35,874 nt of DNA, from positions 1 through 35,874 of the forward strand of contig CAKQGQ010000023.1 in the NCBI GenBank assembly GCA_934233735.1. The letters run 5' to 3'. This document shows, piece after piece, positions 24,260 to 32,647 of the stretch (position 1 is its first letter; each line of letters begins with the position of its first letter). The position numbers and the translations under genes are program-made. The notes beneath the pieces are model-generated. The model was given only the letters and a program-made list of their open reading frames with translations. It had not been told where the DNA came from and did not search any database. This DNA comes from an uncultured Clostridia bacterium. GTDB lineage: Bacteria > Bacillota > Clostridia > Peptostreptococcales > Anaerovoracaceae.

Positions 24260-25898
24260 GAAGGTCCGAGTCATTCCTGCGACAAAACCGCTTGTAAAAC
24301 CAGAAGATGCTGTAGACCGTCCCTTACGTGTAGCAGCCTACTGCAGAGTATCAACCGAGATGGAAGAACAGCTCAACAGCTACGCGGTACAGACTTCACA
24401 CTACACAGAAAAGATCAAAAGCACACCGAATTGGGAGTTTGCCGGCGTCTTTGCGGACAAGGGCATCAGCGGCACCGGAGTGAAGAACCGCGACGAATTT
24501 AACCGCATGATTCGCTACTGCAAGCGCGGACGCATCGATATGATTCTCACAAAATCCGTATCTCGATTCGCGCGTAATACCTTAGACTGCATCAAATATA
24601 TACGCACATTGAAAGAGATCGGCGTTGACGTATATTTCGAGGAACAGGGCATCCACAGCATCAAAGCAGGCAGCGAATTTTTGATCTCGATTTTCGGCAG
24701 TCAAGCGCAGGCCGAGTCCGAAAACCTCAGCGCAAACATCCGCTGGGGCAAGGACAAAGCAGCCGCGCAAGGCAAGGTCGCCTTCCCTGCGAAACTATAT
24801 GGCTACCGCAGGAAATCGGACGGAAGTGTCGAAATCATTCCGCATCAGGCGGCGGTCGTGCGAAGAAGCTATGATGCATACTTAGAAGGCGATACGATTC
24901 TTGATATCATCAAGAGCCTTGCAGCCGACGGGATTCTTTCTCCGGATGGAAAAGAAAAATGGCACAAGAATACGATCATCGGTATTCTCACCAATGAAAA
25001 GTATGCAGGTGACTACTTAACGAACAAGACCTTCTGTGCAGACTGCCTGACAAAGAAAGTCCTGCGAAACAATGGAGAGCGGGTGCAGTACTATATCGAG
25101 GATCACCATCCAGCGATTATCCCGCGCGAGATTTTCCTGAAAGTGCAGGAAGAAATGGCTCGCAGGACAAGCCTTGAGCCAAAAGGCGATTTTTCCTCCG
25201 CAACCGGCGTCGGTAAGTACCGCAGCCAGTATCTGCTGAGCGAGATTCTGATATGCGGAGACTGTGGTGCACGCTATAAACGAGTCAACTGGTATCGCAA
25301 CGGTATGCGCAAAGTGGTCTGGCGCTGCATCAACCGTGTGCAGGGAGGCCCGGAGCGGTGCAGCTCGCCGACCATCGAAGAACAGCACCTGCATGCGGCC
25401 ATTATGCAGGCAGTCATGCGGCTTGCAAAACAAGATACTGATGTCCTCCGCATCCTAGAAGAGCAAATCCGCACAGGAATCCTGGGCAGTGATGACGGCA
25501 CCGGAAATATCGAAGTCCTGCAGCAGCGCATTGCCCTGCTCGATACCGAAATCGATGCGAAGATCAGCAGCGTCACCGCGGACAATATTGAGGACTACGA
25601 TGACAATGTCATCATGGAGCTGCTCACAGAAAAAAGCGAACTGGAGCATAGCCTCCAACAAACAATCGAGCAAAACGCCGCAAGAGAGGGCCAAGAAGAA
25701 AAAGTGCAGGAAGTCCTGCAGATTGCAGACATGCTGAAAAATCACCCGATGAAATTCGACGACAAAATGCTGCGTAAACTGCTCAAACGAGTCGAAGTCC
25801 TATCCACCGAAGAAATCCTGATCACCTTCGCCGGCGGCCGGCAGATGCGCGAGAAGATGCAGGATACCCTCAAGCGTATGCCGATACGGAAAGGGTGA
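24222..25898 (+). CDS. Large serine recombinase 2 (complete)
   Basis: The start at 24222 follows GGAGGTG by six bases, inside the end of the upstream gene. The 558-residue product has a resolvase domain with AAYCRVSTEMEEQLNSY (nucleophile Ser in RVST, about 45) and KSVSRFARN, a recombinase domain (about 200-290, LAADGILSPDG and ILTNEKYAGDYL), a zinc ribbon (CGDCGARYKR ... WRCINR) and a C-terminal coiled coil (about 430-510). Together with recombinase 1 and the catalytic-less protein it completes a three-gene cluster seen on several Firmicutes integrative elements. Two active recombinases may act as a heteromer. It is the last gene of this operon. Confidence 0.92.
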   Translation: MQTMQQASQTPSRKVRVIPATKPLVKPEDAVDRPLRVAAYCRVSTEMEEQLNSYAVQTSHYTEKIKSTPNWEFAGVFADKGISGTGVKNRDEFNRMIRYCKRGRIDMILTKSVSRFARNTLDCIKYIRTLKEIGVDVYFEEQGIHSIKAGSEFLISIFGSQAQAESENLSANIRWGKDKAAAQGKVAFPAKLYGYRRKSDGSVEIIPHQAAVVRRSYDAYLEGDTILDIIKSLAADGILSPDGKEKWHKNTIIGILTNEKYAGDYLTNKTFCADCLTKKVLRNNGERVQYYIEDHHPAIIPREIFLKVQEEMARRTSLEPKGDFSSATGVGKYRSQYLLSEILICGDCGARYKRVNWYRNGMRKVVWRCINRVQGGPERCSSPTIEEQHLHAAIMQAVMRLAKQDTDVLRILEEQIRTGILGSDDGTGNIEVLQQRIALLDTEIDAKISSVTADNIEDYDDNVIMELLTEKSELEHSLQQTIEQNAAREGQEEKVQEVLQIADMLKNHPMKFDDKMLRKLLKRVEVLSTEEILITFAGGRQMREKMQDTLKRMPIRKG

Positions 25899-25921
25899 AA
25901 AATAATAAGTATCAAAATGTG

Positions 25922-25950
25922 TTGGAAAAATTTTCAGAATCGCGTATAAT
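25922..25950 (+). promoter_or_regulatory. Promoter of the DUF2971 locus
   Basis: TTGGAA (25922-25927) and TATAAT (25945-25950) are 17 bases apart. A 180-base leader follows before the gene at 26130. Confidence 0.75.
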
Positions 25951-26009
25951 ATTAAGGGAGGCACAAAGTGCCCTACAAATCTTCTGATTTGGGGAAGGAG
26001 AGATGCGGC

Positions 26010-26054
26010 GTGGACAAACTGTTCGAGTTTACTATGTTAGCTCCAATGTCTTGA
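26010..26054 (+). CDS. Possible 14-residue leader peptide
   Basis: A GTG codon at 26010, nine bases after GGGGAAGGAG, opens a 14-residue hydrophobic peptide (MDKLFEFTMLAPMS). A second frame from ATG 26003 (34 residues) overlaps it but its start is too close to the ribosome binding site. The peptide sits in the transcribed leader of the DUF2971 gene and ahead of the hairpin at 26081-26097. It could be a leader peptide or nothing; there is no family match. Confidence 0.25.
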   Translation: MDKLFEFTMLAPMS

Positions 26055-26080
26055 AAAAAGATGCATACAGCAATCTATGC

Positions 26081-26100
26081 GGAGGCGAGCAGCCTCCTTT
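26081..26100 (+). terminator. Leader hairpin ahead of the DUF2971 gene
   Basis: GGAGGC (26081-26086) and GCCTCC (26092-26097) form a 6-bp stem followed by TTTCCTTT. This is a weak terminator or attenuator 33 bases upstream of the gene. Confidence 0.55.
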
Positions 26101-26129
26101 CCTTTAGAGAAAATGTGTGAGGTAAAAAC

Positions 26130-27074
26130 ATGGAGAAAGAAAAAATAGAAACTTGGTATCACTATACTGACTTCGAGAAGTTTAAATGCATCTTAGAAAA
26201 TGGAACTTTAAGATTCAAGCTTAGCACAGAATCCAATGATAGTTTAGATACACGATATTTTGTCGATCTGTTAAATGAAAGCAATATATCCGATTTATGT
26301 GAAGCCCCGGAGGATCTTGCAGCACTGAATGAACTCTGTGCAAGCTATTTCAAATCTGAATCATACCAACCCAAGATAGAGGCTTATGTAGCTTGTTTTA
26401 CAGGAATAAAGGATTCAAGATTGCTATGGGATGCATACACGATGAATAGACCTAAGCTTGAAACTGCGGAGACAAAACATGCACCTAAATATAATGGCGT
26501 TATTATAGGATTCAATGCTGAAAAAATCCGAGCGTTGATTCGACAGTATGACGACAAGCCGGGATTCGCAAAAGCCTATGTAATGCCGATCATATACGAA
26601 AAGGTGGAGCAACAAAAATTGTTAGGAGTTTCCTTTTGGGATTTCGATAATCTGCATGAAGAAATAAGAAAAGACTCTGATCAGACGCAGACCCTCATAC
26701 TCCCGATTGTGAGGGATAATGTTTCTATAAGTGCAGGAAGGTGTCTTACAGAGCCAATGATATATCTGATAGATAGAATAGAAACATTAGCACCAGCGAT
26801 GAAACATGAATTTTGGCAAGAAGAAAAAGAAGTCAGAGCCGTATTATGCCGATACAGCTTTTGGGGAAACAAAGACAAAATAGAAAAAGGAGAAGGTAAC
26901 AACAGATATATAGATTTACCGATTACAGAGGACATGATTGAGGTCATAGTCTTAGGACCGGAATTTGGAGAGGCAGAAGAAAAAGAACTCAACTCCATGA
27001 CAAATGCCGAGATCCAGTTCGCTAATCTTAATCATGAAAAGTCAAAGGGAACAGGCGTGATTAGATTTCAATAA
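26130..27074 (+). CDS. DUF2971 family protein
   Basis: The 314-residue product has the DUF2971 features: WYHYTDFEKFKCILENGTLRF at the N-terminus, YVACFTGIKDSRLLWDAYT near 90-110 and HEFWQEEKEVRAVL near 230. It has no signal peptide or membrane segment. The family's biochemistry is unknown to me; members are frequent in defence and mobile islands. The gene is markedly AT-rich relative to the recombinases upstream, has its own promoter, and is followed by the DUF6602 gene with a 125-base gap. The pair may be horizontally acquired cargo with an anti-phage role, which is inference from context. Confidence 0.75.
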   Translation: MEKEKIETWYHYTDFEKFKCILENGTLRFKLSTESNDSLDTRYFVDLLNESNISDLCEAPEDLAALNELCASYFKSESYQPKIEAYVACFTGIKDSRLLWDAYTMNRPKLETAETKHAPKYNGVIIGFNAEKIRALIRQYDDKPGFAKAYVMPIIYEKVEQQKLLGVSFWDFDNLHEEIRKDSDQTQTLILPIVRDNVSISAGRCLTEPMIYLIDRIETLAPAMKHEFWQEEKEVRAVLCRYSFWGNKDKIEKGEGNNRYIDLPITEDMIEVIVLGPEFGEAEEKELNSMTNAEIQFANLNHEKSKGTGVIRFQ

Positions 27075-27199
27075 GTTGAATTGTGCGCTCATGTGATAAG
27101 CAATTCAATGGGTAAAGAATATTGTTATGAAATTGATCAACAGACTAATGAAGAATCGAATTATTTGTTAAGTGCAAGATTAGAAAGTGGGTGACGCGC

Positions 27200-28063
27200 A
27201 TGTCAATTAATGTTTTTGAAAAATTATTGATAGAAAAAATTGAAATTTTCAAGGATGCGTTTGCTGAAACAGCGGAAGGTGTTTTTTTTGACGACAATGG
27301 AAAACTGATACATCCGGGAGAGTTCGGAAGATATAGAGAAAATATATGCAAACAATTTCTCAAATTCGTTACACCAGCAAGCTTGGATATTGGTACGGGT
27401 TTTATTATTAACACATCAAATGAAGTAAGCCATCAGTGTGATATCATTATCTATGATGCTCAACATACACCACTACTGGAATCAGAAGAGAAACAATTCT
27501 TTTTCCCTGTTGAAACTATTGCTGCAGTTGGAGAAATAAAGTCTGTTTTAAGCCAAAAAACATTCTCAGAAGCTATCCAAAAATTAGCGCGGGTGAAAGT
27601 TTTAAGAGAAGCAATAAAGCATCCAGTAATTATTAAAAAAGACCATGCTGGTAGTAGCTATGCCCCAAGCAATAATGGCTACGATCAAATTTTTACTTTT
27701 ATTGTGTGTAAGAAATTAGACTTTAAACTTTCAAACTTATCTACAGAAATAAATAAATTGTATGGAGATTCTATCGAATATAGACATAGACATAATCTGA
27801 TATTAAGCGTCGAAGATGGGCTATTAGCATATTATGACCACAACGGTAAAACAATGATGTATCCTGTGATGGGCAATACAAAGCTGAAAAATAGATTTGT
27901 TACACCGGGTGAAAACCCATATGTTCATCTTAAGCAGTTTGCATCATATCTATTCTTGGGGACAACAAGTGCAACAATTTTGTATCCCGAGGTTTCTGAT
28001 TACATGGGCACAATTGCTGGCGGATGCAATTATGATGAAAAATGCGAGGATACTGAAGTTTGA
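27200..28063 (+). CDS. DUF6602 protein, PD-(D/E)XK nuclease-like
   Basis: The start is taken at ATG 27200; a GTG at 27191 is possible. Residues about 40-130 of this 287-residue product match DUF6602: EFGRYRENICKQFLKF, then SLDIGTGFIIN and QCDIIIYDAQH, then AAVGEIKSVL. The Asp of CDIIIYD and the E-x-K of GEIKS have the spacing of a PD-(D/E)XK nuclease active site. A membrane segment is absent. Such nucleases occur in defence modules next to partner genes of unknown function, here DUF2971. Low GC supports recent transfer. Nuclease activity is inferred from the motif. Confidence 0.72.
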   Translation: MSINVFEKLLIEKIEIFKDAFAETAEGVFFDDNGKLIHPGEFGRYRENICKQFLKFVTPASLDIGTGFIINTSNEVSHQCDIIIYDAQHTPLLESEEKQFFFPVETIAAVGEIKSVLSQKTFSEAIQKLARVKVLREAIKHPVIIKKDHAGSSYAPSNNGYDQIFTFIVCKKLDFKLSNLSTEINKLYGDSIEYRHRHNLILSVEDGLLAYYDHNGKTMMYPVMGNTKLKNRFVTPGENPYVHLKQFASYLFLGTTSATILYPEVSDYMGTIAGGCNYDEKCEDTEV

Positions 28064-28384
28064 CTTTCTATATAAAAAATTTCAGAAAAAAGATGCACCA
28101 AAATCGATTGAAACACTTTGTGCTATGTAGTAAAATATATACAAGGAATTTGAAAAAAAGAAAGGCTTTTTTTAATTGTGGATCTTTTGGAAGATGCAGG
28201 TTCAGCTACTTGCTCGAAAAAGGTGAGCCTGAGCCAAGAGGGTTCGAAAAGGTCATAGTCCACACGTCGCAGCAAACTACGCTGCTATCAAAAACCGGCT
28301 TTAGGCCGGTTTTTTCATGCGCTCCGTTGCTGCTCCTTTTCCCCAAAAAGCTCACGCTTTTCGGGGACCCCGATAAAAAGAGGA
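28064..28384 (+). other. Intergenic region with structured hairpins
   Basis: These 320 bases hold a CAGGTTCA/TGAGCCTG stem near 28197-28230, AGCAGC/GCTGCT near 28271-28285, the terminator at 28293-28315 and CCCC-A-AAAAGC/GCTTTT-C-GGGG near 28341-28366. Open frames here are not supported. The dense palindromes are typical of the ends of mobile elements. Confidence 0.45.
28293..28315 (+). terminator. Strong intrinsic terminator
   Basis: AACCGGC (28293-28299) and GCCGGTT (28305-28311) form a perfect stem with a 5-base loop and a T-run to 28315. It is the probable end of the DUF2971/DUF6602 transcript. Confidence 0.85.
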
Positions 28385-28469
28385 GGATGTCTTTTTGTTT
28401 TCATACGAAGACAGAAGGGATTCGAACCCGTGAGGGCATGAGCGTAATTCGAATGTCCTGTGACCATTC
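28385..28469 (+). repeat. 85-bp direct repeat, copy 1
   Basis: This copy matches 30181-30265 at 81 of 85 positions. On the minus strand it contains GGGTTCGAATCCC, which looks like a tRNA T-arm, but no complete tRNA can be folded around it. The two copies flank the Schlafen-like gene and could be attachment-site duplicates. Confidence 0.9.
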
Positions 28470-28694
28470 GAATAGCGTATAGTCCGAAGACGACCGAGCG
28501 GGGAGCCGAGGAGGCAGACTGCAAGCAAAGCGCAGCAGGCGGTCAGAGCCTTTCGACCGCACCAAGTAATACGTCCATTTAGGATACTCTGTTTTTGTTT
28601 TTCACTATATGGTTTATATACTACTAAAATTTGCGTTCATATGGTACAATATTATTATATAAATGTTCAATTTGACACGAAAAGAGGATTGCGC
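28470..28694 (+). other. Region between repeat copy 1 and the Schlafen-like gene
   Basis: This stretch holds GC-rich sequence with no supported gene to about 28580, then AT-rich DNA. A TACAAT (28645-28650) could be a -10 element, but no convincing -35 is at the right distance. AAAGAGG (28681-28687) is the ribosome binding site for the gene at 28695. Confidence 0.4.
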
Positions 28695-30083
28695 ATGAAG
28701 ATAAAGGATATTCTTGGAGAGACAACGGAATATGACAAAAAACAAGCTGTTGAACGCAAAAAAGTGAAAAGCTGGCTTAAAAGTGTCAGTGCTTTTGCGA
28801 ATACAATAGGTGGAACTTTAATATTTGGTGTTGCTGATGATGAGGAAATTATTGGATTGGAAGATATTAAATCTGATTCTGAGTTCATCAGTCAGAAAAT
28901 AAAAGAGAGAATTTCGCCATTTCCGGAAGTCGTAATGAAACTTTATAAAACAGAAGATGGGAAAGACCTTTTGCTACTTCATGTTCCGGCAGGAGCAGAA
29001 ACGCCATATTATTATACTGGTGACGGTGCGACAGAGGCCTATATTCGTATTGGAAACGAAAGTGTTGTTGCTGATGCAACTGAATTGAAGCGTTTGGTTA
29101 TGCGTGGCAGAAACTCATCGTATGATTCACTAGTGTCTCCATATAATTATGAGGATTTTTCATTCAGCAAACTGAAAGAACGCTACAAATCCTGGACAGG
29201 AAACAGCATAACCGAGAAAGCGATTGAGTCTTTTGGCATGAAAGATGTGCAGGGACATCTTACTAATGCAGGTGCTCTGCTTGCAGATGATTCGCCTATT
29301 CGCTGCTCTCGCCTTTTCTGTACGAGATGGAGTGGGTTGGATAAAAGTGGTGGTCAGGTTGATGCACTGGATAGTGCCGAGTATAGTGGCAGCCTTATTA
29401 TTCTTCTGAATGAGGGTATGGGTTTTGTAAAACGTAACATGAAAACTCTTTGGCGGAAAACATCAGATTCCAGAATTGAAATGCCGGATTACTGTGAACG
29501 AAGTGTTTTTGAAGCTTTAGTAAATGCACTAATTCACAGAGATTATCTAATCAATGGCAGTGAAGTTCATATAGATATATTTGATGACCGTTTGGTAATC
29601 TATTCTCCGGGTGGAATGCCTGACGGAACACGGATTCAGGATCGTAATATTGACGATATCCCCTCGACTAGAAGAAATCCAATTCTTGCGGATATTTTTG
29701 CCCGCCTTGGATATATGGAACGTCAAGGCAGTGGACTGAGCAAAATTCGTACTATGTATGAGAACGCTGCGAATTATCAGTCGGGTTTAGAACCGACTTT
29801 CCAATCTAATCGAGTGGAGTTTACAGTAAAACTTCCGAATCTGAATTTTAAAGCATCAAGCAATGAAGCTTTAAATGAGGCATTAAAAGAAGCTTTAACG
29901 GATAATCAGAAAAAGTTGATTGATATGCTGCGTAGCAATCCAACCATTACGCAAAAAGAAATTATGGAACAGACTTCTTTATCAAGAAGTACTGTTCAGA
30001 GAACGATTAAAGAGTTGTCTGAAATGGGACGACTGGAGCGAATTGGTTCGAAGAAAACAGGTAGTTGGGTTGTAAAAGAGTAA
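28695..30083 (+). CDS. Schlafen/AlbA_2-type ATP-binding regulator with winged HTH
   Basis: The start at 28695 behind AAAGAGG is preferred over in-frame 28641. Residues about 8-130 of the 462-residue product form an AlbA_2 (Schlafen AAA_4) domain, with FANTIGGTLIFGVADDEEIIG and AYIRIGNESVVA. A HATPase_c_4-like domain follows at about 240-370: FEALVNALIHRDY (N-box), YSPGGMP and RQGSGLSKI. The C-terminal 60 residues form a winged helix (ITQKEIMEQTSLSRSTVQRTIKELSE). This architecture is common in bacterial regulators of unknown target. The gene lies alone between 85-bp direct repeats, as if carried in on its own unit, and ends in front of a strong bidirectional terminator. Confidence 0.82.
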   Translation: MKIKDILGETTEYDKKQAVERKKVKSWLKSVSAFANTIGGTLIFGVADDEEIIGLEDIKSDSEFISQKIKERISPFPEVVMKLYKTEDGKDLLLLHVPAGAETPYYYTGDGATEAYIRIGNESVVADATELKRLVMRGRNSSYDSLVSPYNYEDFSFSKLKERYKSWTGNSITEKAIESFGMKDVQGHLTNAGALLADDSPIRCSRLFCTRWSGLDKSGGQVDALDSAEYSGSLIILLNEGMGFVKRNMKTLWRKTSDSRIEMPDYCERSVFEALVNALIHRDYLINGSEVHIDIFDDRLVIYSPGGMPDGTRIQDRNIDDIPSTRRNPILADIFARLGYMERQGSGLSKIRTMYENAANYQSGLEPTFQSNRVEFTVKLPNLNFKASSNEALNEALKEALTDNQKKLIDMLRSNPTITQKEIMEQTSLSRSTVQRTIKELSEMGRLERIGSKKTGSWVVKE

Positions 30084-30159
30084 AAGAAAACAGAGGTTCA
30101 ACTCCCTATTCAAAAAGGCAGGGATGCCCAAGCAGGCATCCTAAACGGACAGTAGAGAC

Positions 30160-30197
30160 AAAACAAAAAGACATCCATGTGGATGTCTTTTTGTTTT
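30160..30197 (+). terminator. Perfect 17-bp bidirectional terminator
   Basis: AAAACAAAAAGACATCC (30160-30176) and its exact complement (30181-30197) enclose loop ATGT, so A- and T-runs serve both directions between convergent genes. A GGATGCC/GGCATCC hairpin (30122-30141) lies just upstream. The right arm is also the left end of direct repeat copy 2; copy 1 has this arm but not the left arm. Confidence 0.92.
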
Positions 30198-30265
30198 CAT
30201 ACGGAAACAGAAGGGATTCGAACCCGTGAGGGCATGAGCGTGATTCGAATGTCCTGTGAACATTC
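30181..30265 (+). repeat. 85-bp direct repeat, copy 2
   Basis: 81 of 85 positions agree with 28385-28469; differences lie near positions 23-26, 62 and 80 of the unit. It ends about 6 bases before the stop codon of the acetyltransferase gene on the opposite strand. Confidence 0.9.
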
Positions 30266-30271
30266 TGAAAA

Positions 30272-30910
30272 TTATAGATTATATCGGAAGTGTTCGCTGT
30301 CTTCCTCTAAAATCAGGTGGCGTTTGGAATCGTTTTCTGTTATAGGGCGAATCGGGCGGCACGGGTTTCCGTATGCCAAATATCCGGCGGGGATGTCCTT
30401 TGTCACTACACTGCCAGCGCCGATGACAGAGTTGTCACCAATGTGGACACCATCGATAACAACAGTGTTTGCTGCAATCCAAACATTGTTTCCGATATGA
30501 ATTCCGGAAGCAAACTCCGCCATTGTTGTTCTGCCGTGCTCGTCCATTCCCATGCGCTCAGAAGCAATCAAAGGGTGGTTTGTTGCCATGAGGGAAACAT
30601 TGGGGCCTATTGCAACATTATTTCCGATGTGGACACAGGCATCATCCATGACCGTGAAATTAAAATTTGCGAAGAAATTCTCACCAATAAAGGTGTGAGA
30701 CCCATAATTAAACTGAACCGGACCTTGGCAATAGAAGGCTTCACCACACTTTCCGAGAATGCTGCGTAGAAGCTCTTGGCGTGCAGGATCATATTCATCT
30801 GTCTGATTAAACCTTCGGCAGGCTTCGTGCGCAGTGTGTTTGATGTCTTTTAATTCCTGCTTGCGTGGGTCGAACATTTTTCCCGCAAAAATTTTTTCTT
30901 CCTCTCTCAT
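30272..30910 (-). CDS. maa: Maltose/galactoside O-acetyltransferase family
   Basis: Read on the minus strand from ATG 30910 behind AGAGGAAA, the 212-residue product starts MREEEKIFAGKMFDP, typical of the Maa/LacA group of hexapeptide-repeat acetyltransferases. A helical N-terminal cap with ARQELLRSILGKCGEAF precedes left-handed beta-helix turns (FIGENFFANFNFT, IGNNVAIGPNVSL, IGNNVWIAANTVV, IGDNSVIGAGSVV). The catalytic histidine lies in ATNHPL. These enzymes transfer acetyl from acetyl-CoA to a sugar hydroxyl. Length is normal, though the C-terminus runs about 20 residues past the usual end. It is divergent from the FAD/Rieske gene and convergent with the Schlafen-like gene. The specific sugar is not determinable. 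Confidence 0.88.
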   Translation of the reverse strand: MREEEKIFAGKMFDPRKQELKDIKHTAHEACRRFNQTDEYDPARQELLRSILGKCGEAFYCQGPVQFNYGSHTFIGENFFANFNFTVMDDACVHIGNNVAIGPNVSLMATNHPLIASERMGMDEHGRTTMAEFASGIHIGNNVWIAANTVVIDGVHIGDNSVIGAGSVVTKDIPAGYLAYGNPCRPIRPITENDSKRHLILEEDSEHFRYNL

Positions 30911-31089
30911 TTTTCCTCTTCTTTCTTTCAATAAAATACCCGGGCGAGGCGCATGTCTCGAGGCAAGTATAAGATACAATCTTTCTTAATATTATATACG
31001 ATTTTCCAACAGATTTCGACCCTGAATCAGAAAATTCTTTTATTGAAAAAAATCCCGCAAGCGGGGCACAATAACACGGGGGTGATCGC
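30911..31089. other. Divergent intergenic region
   Basis: The 180 bases between the acetyltransferase and the FAD/Rieske gene contain AT-rich DNA around 30970-31050 suitable for divergent promoters, but I could not place confident -35/-10 pairs. CGGGGGTG immediately before 31090 is the ribosome binding site. An inverted CCCGC/GCGGG (31051-31066) is present. Confidence 0.4.
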
Positions 31090-32556
31090 ATGAATTCAAT
31101 TTGGAGTGAAACCGTAAATTTAAAACCATTCCATTCCTTAGATCATAACATGACGGTTGACACGGCTGTTATAGGTGGCGGGCTGGCAGGAATCCTGACG
31201 GCATACAAATTAAAGGAGCAGGGTATTGAGAGCATAATCCTTGAAGCCGGTGAAATATGCAGCGGCCAGACGAAAAACACAACCGCAAAGATTACATCGC
31301 AGCATGGCGAGATATATGACAAAATCACAAAATATTACGGACCCGAGCTGGCAGCCCAGTATGCAGCGGCGAACGAAAACGCAATTACGGAATACGAAAA
31401 AATCATAACGCAAAGAAGCATAGAATGCGATTTTGAGAAAAAGGACGCATACCTATATTCTACCGAGGAAGAAAACACTTTAGATAGGGAATATGTGTCG
31501 GCAAGCGCTGCCGGAATCGACTGCTATATGACCGAGAAGACAGAGCTTCCGATAAAAATAACGGATGCGCTGGTATTCAGGAACCAGGCGCAATTTCATC
31601 CGCTCAAATTTGTCAGCGGCATTATAAACGACCTGAAATGTTTTGAGCACACCGCAGTAACCAAAATCGTCGGAAGCACTGTTTATACGAAAAATGCTCG
31701 AATCGAAGCGAAAAATATTGTCATCGCTACACACTATCCGTTTATTAATTTTCCATCGTATTACTTTTTGAGGATGAGTCAGGAACGAAGCTATGTTGCT
31801 GCACTGGAGCGAAAAGGCATTCAGCTTGACGGAATGTATATCGGCAGCGGAAACGACAGTCTGTCATTCCGAAGCTATGACGATTATATTCTTTTGGGCG
31901 GCGGTGCGCACAGAACAGGAGTTACGCCAAGCAGGATGCCGTTTGATGTCTTGACGGAAAACGCCAGAAAGCTCTATCCAAATCACAAAATTATAGCGAG
32001 GTGGTCTGCACAGGACTGCGTTACGGTTGACAAGATTCCGTATATTGGCAGGTTCGGCGGCGACAATTCCAATATTTTTATTGCGACCGGATTCGGCAAA
32101 TGGGGCATGACAAGCTCAATGGTGAGCGCAGACATTATCAGCAGCCTGATTTGCGGAAGTCCGGTGGATTACGGCGAAGTTTTTTCCCCGCAGCGATTTA
32201 ACTTTGCTGCCGGCAGAAAGAACATCATTACAAACACAAAAGAAACCGTGAAAGGCTTTTCCGCGCATCTGAAGAGGGCAAGCGGCGAAATTCATAATAT
32301 TCCGTCCGGCACAGCAAAAGAAATAAAGTATAAAGGTAAAAAGGTCGGAGCGTATCGGGACGAAAACGGTAGAATCTACATCGTGACATTGAAATGCCCG
32401 CATCTGAAATGCAAACTCAACTGGAATGATTCCACGAAGACATGGGACTGCCCGTGCCACGGCTCAAGATATAACTACAAGGGTGAGCTTATTGATAATC
32501 CCGCGCAGGAAAGCTCGATATTGATTGCAGAGGAAGATGGAGACACTGCAAATTAA
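31090..32556 (+). CDS. FAD-dependent oxidoreductase with C-terminal Rieske [2Fe-2S] domain
   Basis: The 488-residue product opens with a Rossmann dinucleotide motif, TAVIGGGLAGILTAYKL (about residues 26-40), and SGQTKNTTAKIT, the flavin-contacting segment of the DAO/glycine-oxidase-like family. The second FAD motif region (YIGRFGGDNSNIFIATGFGKWGMT) lies near 320. The C-terminal 90 residues are a Rieske domain with C-P-H and C-P-C-H-G ligand pairs (VTLKCPHLKC and WDCPCHGSRY). No signal peptide is seen. Such flavin/Rieske fusions are widespread in gut Clostridia; substrate is unknown. The preceding GGGGG site fits the start. The next gene is 91 bases on. Confidence 0.88.
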   Translation: MNSIWSETVNLKPFHSLDHNMTVDTAVIGGGLAGILTAYKLKEQGIESIILEAGEICSGQTKNTTAKITSQHGEIYDKITKYYGPELAAQYAAANENAITEYEKIITQRSIECDFEKKDAYLYSTEEENTLDREYVSASAAGIDCYMTEKTELPIKITDALVFRNQAQFHPLKFVSGIINDLKCFEHTAVTKIVGSTVYTKNARIEAKNIVIATHYPFINFPSYYFLRMSQERSYVAALERKGIQLDGMYIGSGNDSLSFRSYDDYILLGGGAHRTGVTPSRMPFDVLTENARKLYPNHKIIARWSAQDCVTVDKIPYIGRFGGDNSNIFIATGFGKWGMTSSMVSADIISSLICGSPVDYGEVFSPQRFNFAAGRKNIITNTKETVKGFSAHLKRASGEIHNIPSGTAKEIKYKGKKVGAYRDENGRIYIVTLKCPHLKCKLNWNDSTKTWDCPCHGSRYNYKGELIDNPAQESSILIAEEDGDTAN

Positions 32557-32647
32557 GATGCGGGTAAACTTGTAATTTTTGCCGAAAAGTGATACGATAG
32601 CTGAGACTGGAAAACCGGGCAGAATAAAAGTGGAAGGAATGGGAAAT

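Noticed and set aside
28385..28469. A complete tRNA gene on the minus strand around GGGTTCGAATCCC
   Set aside because: The T-arm resemblance is real, but no D-arm, anticodon arm or pairing acceptor stem could be found. An apparent GAAGACAG/CTGTCTTC match falls inside the acetyltransferase coding end and is coincidence.
28060..28482. Open frame of 140 codons after the DUF6602 gene
   Set aside because: It crosses a strong terminator and the direct repeat, and has no recognisable motif or good start.
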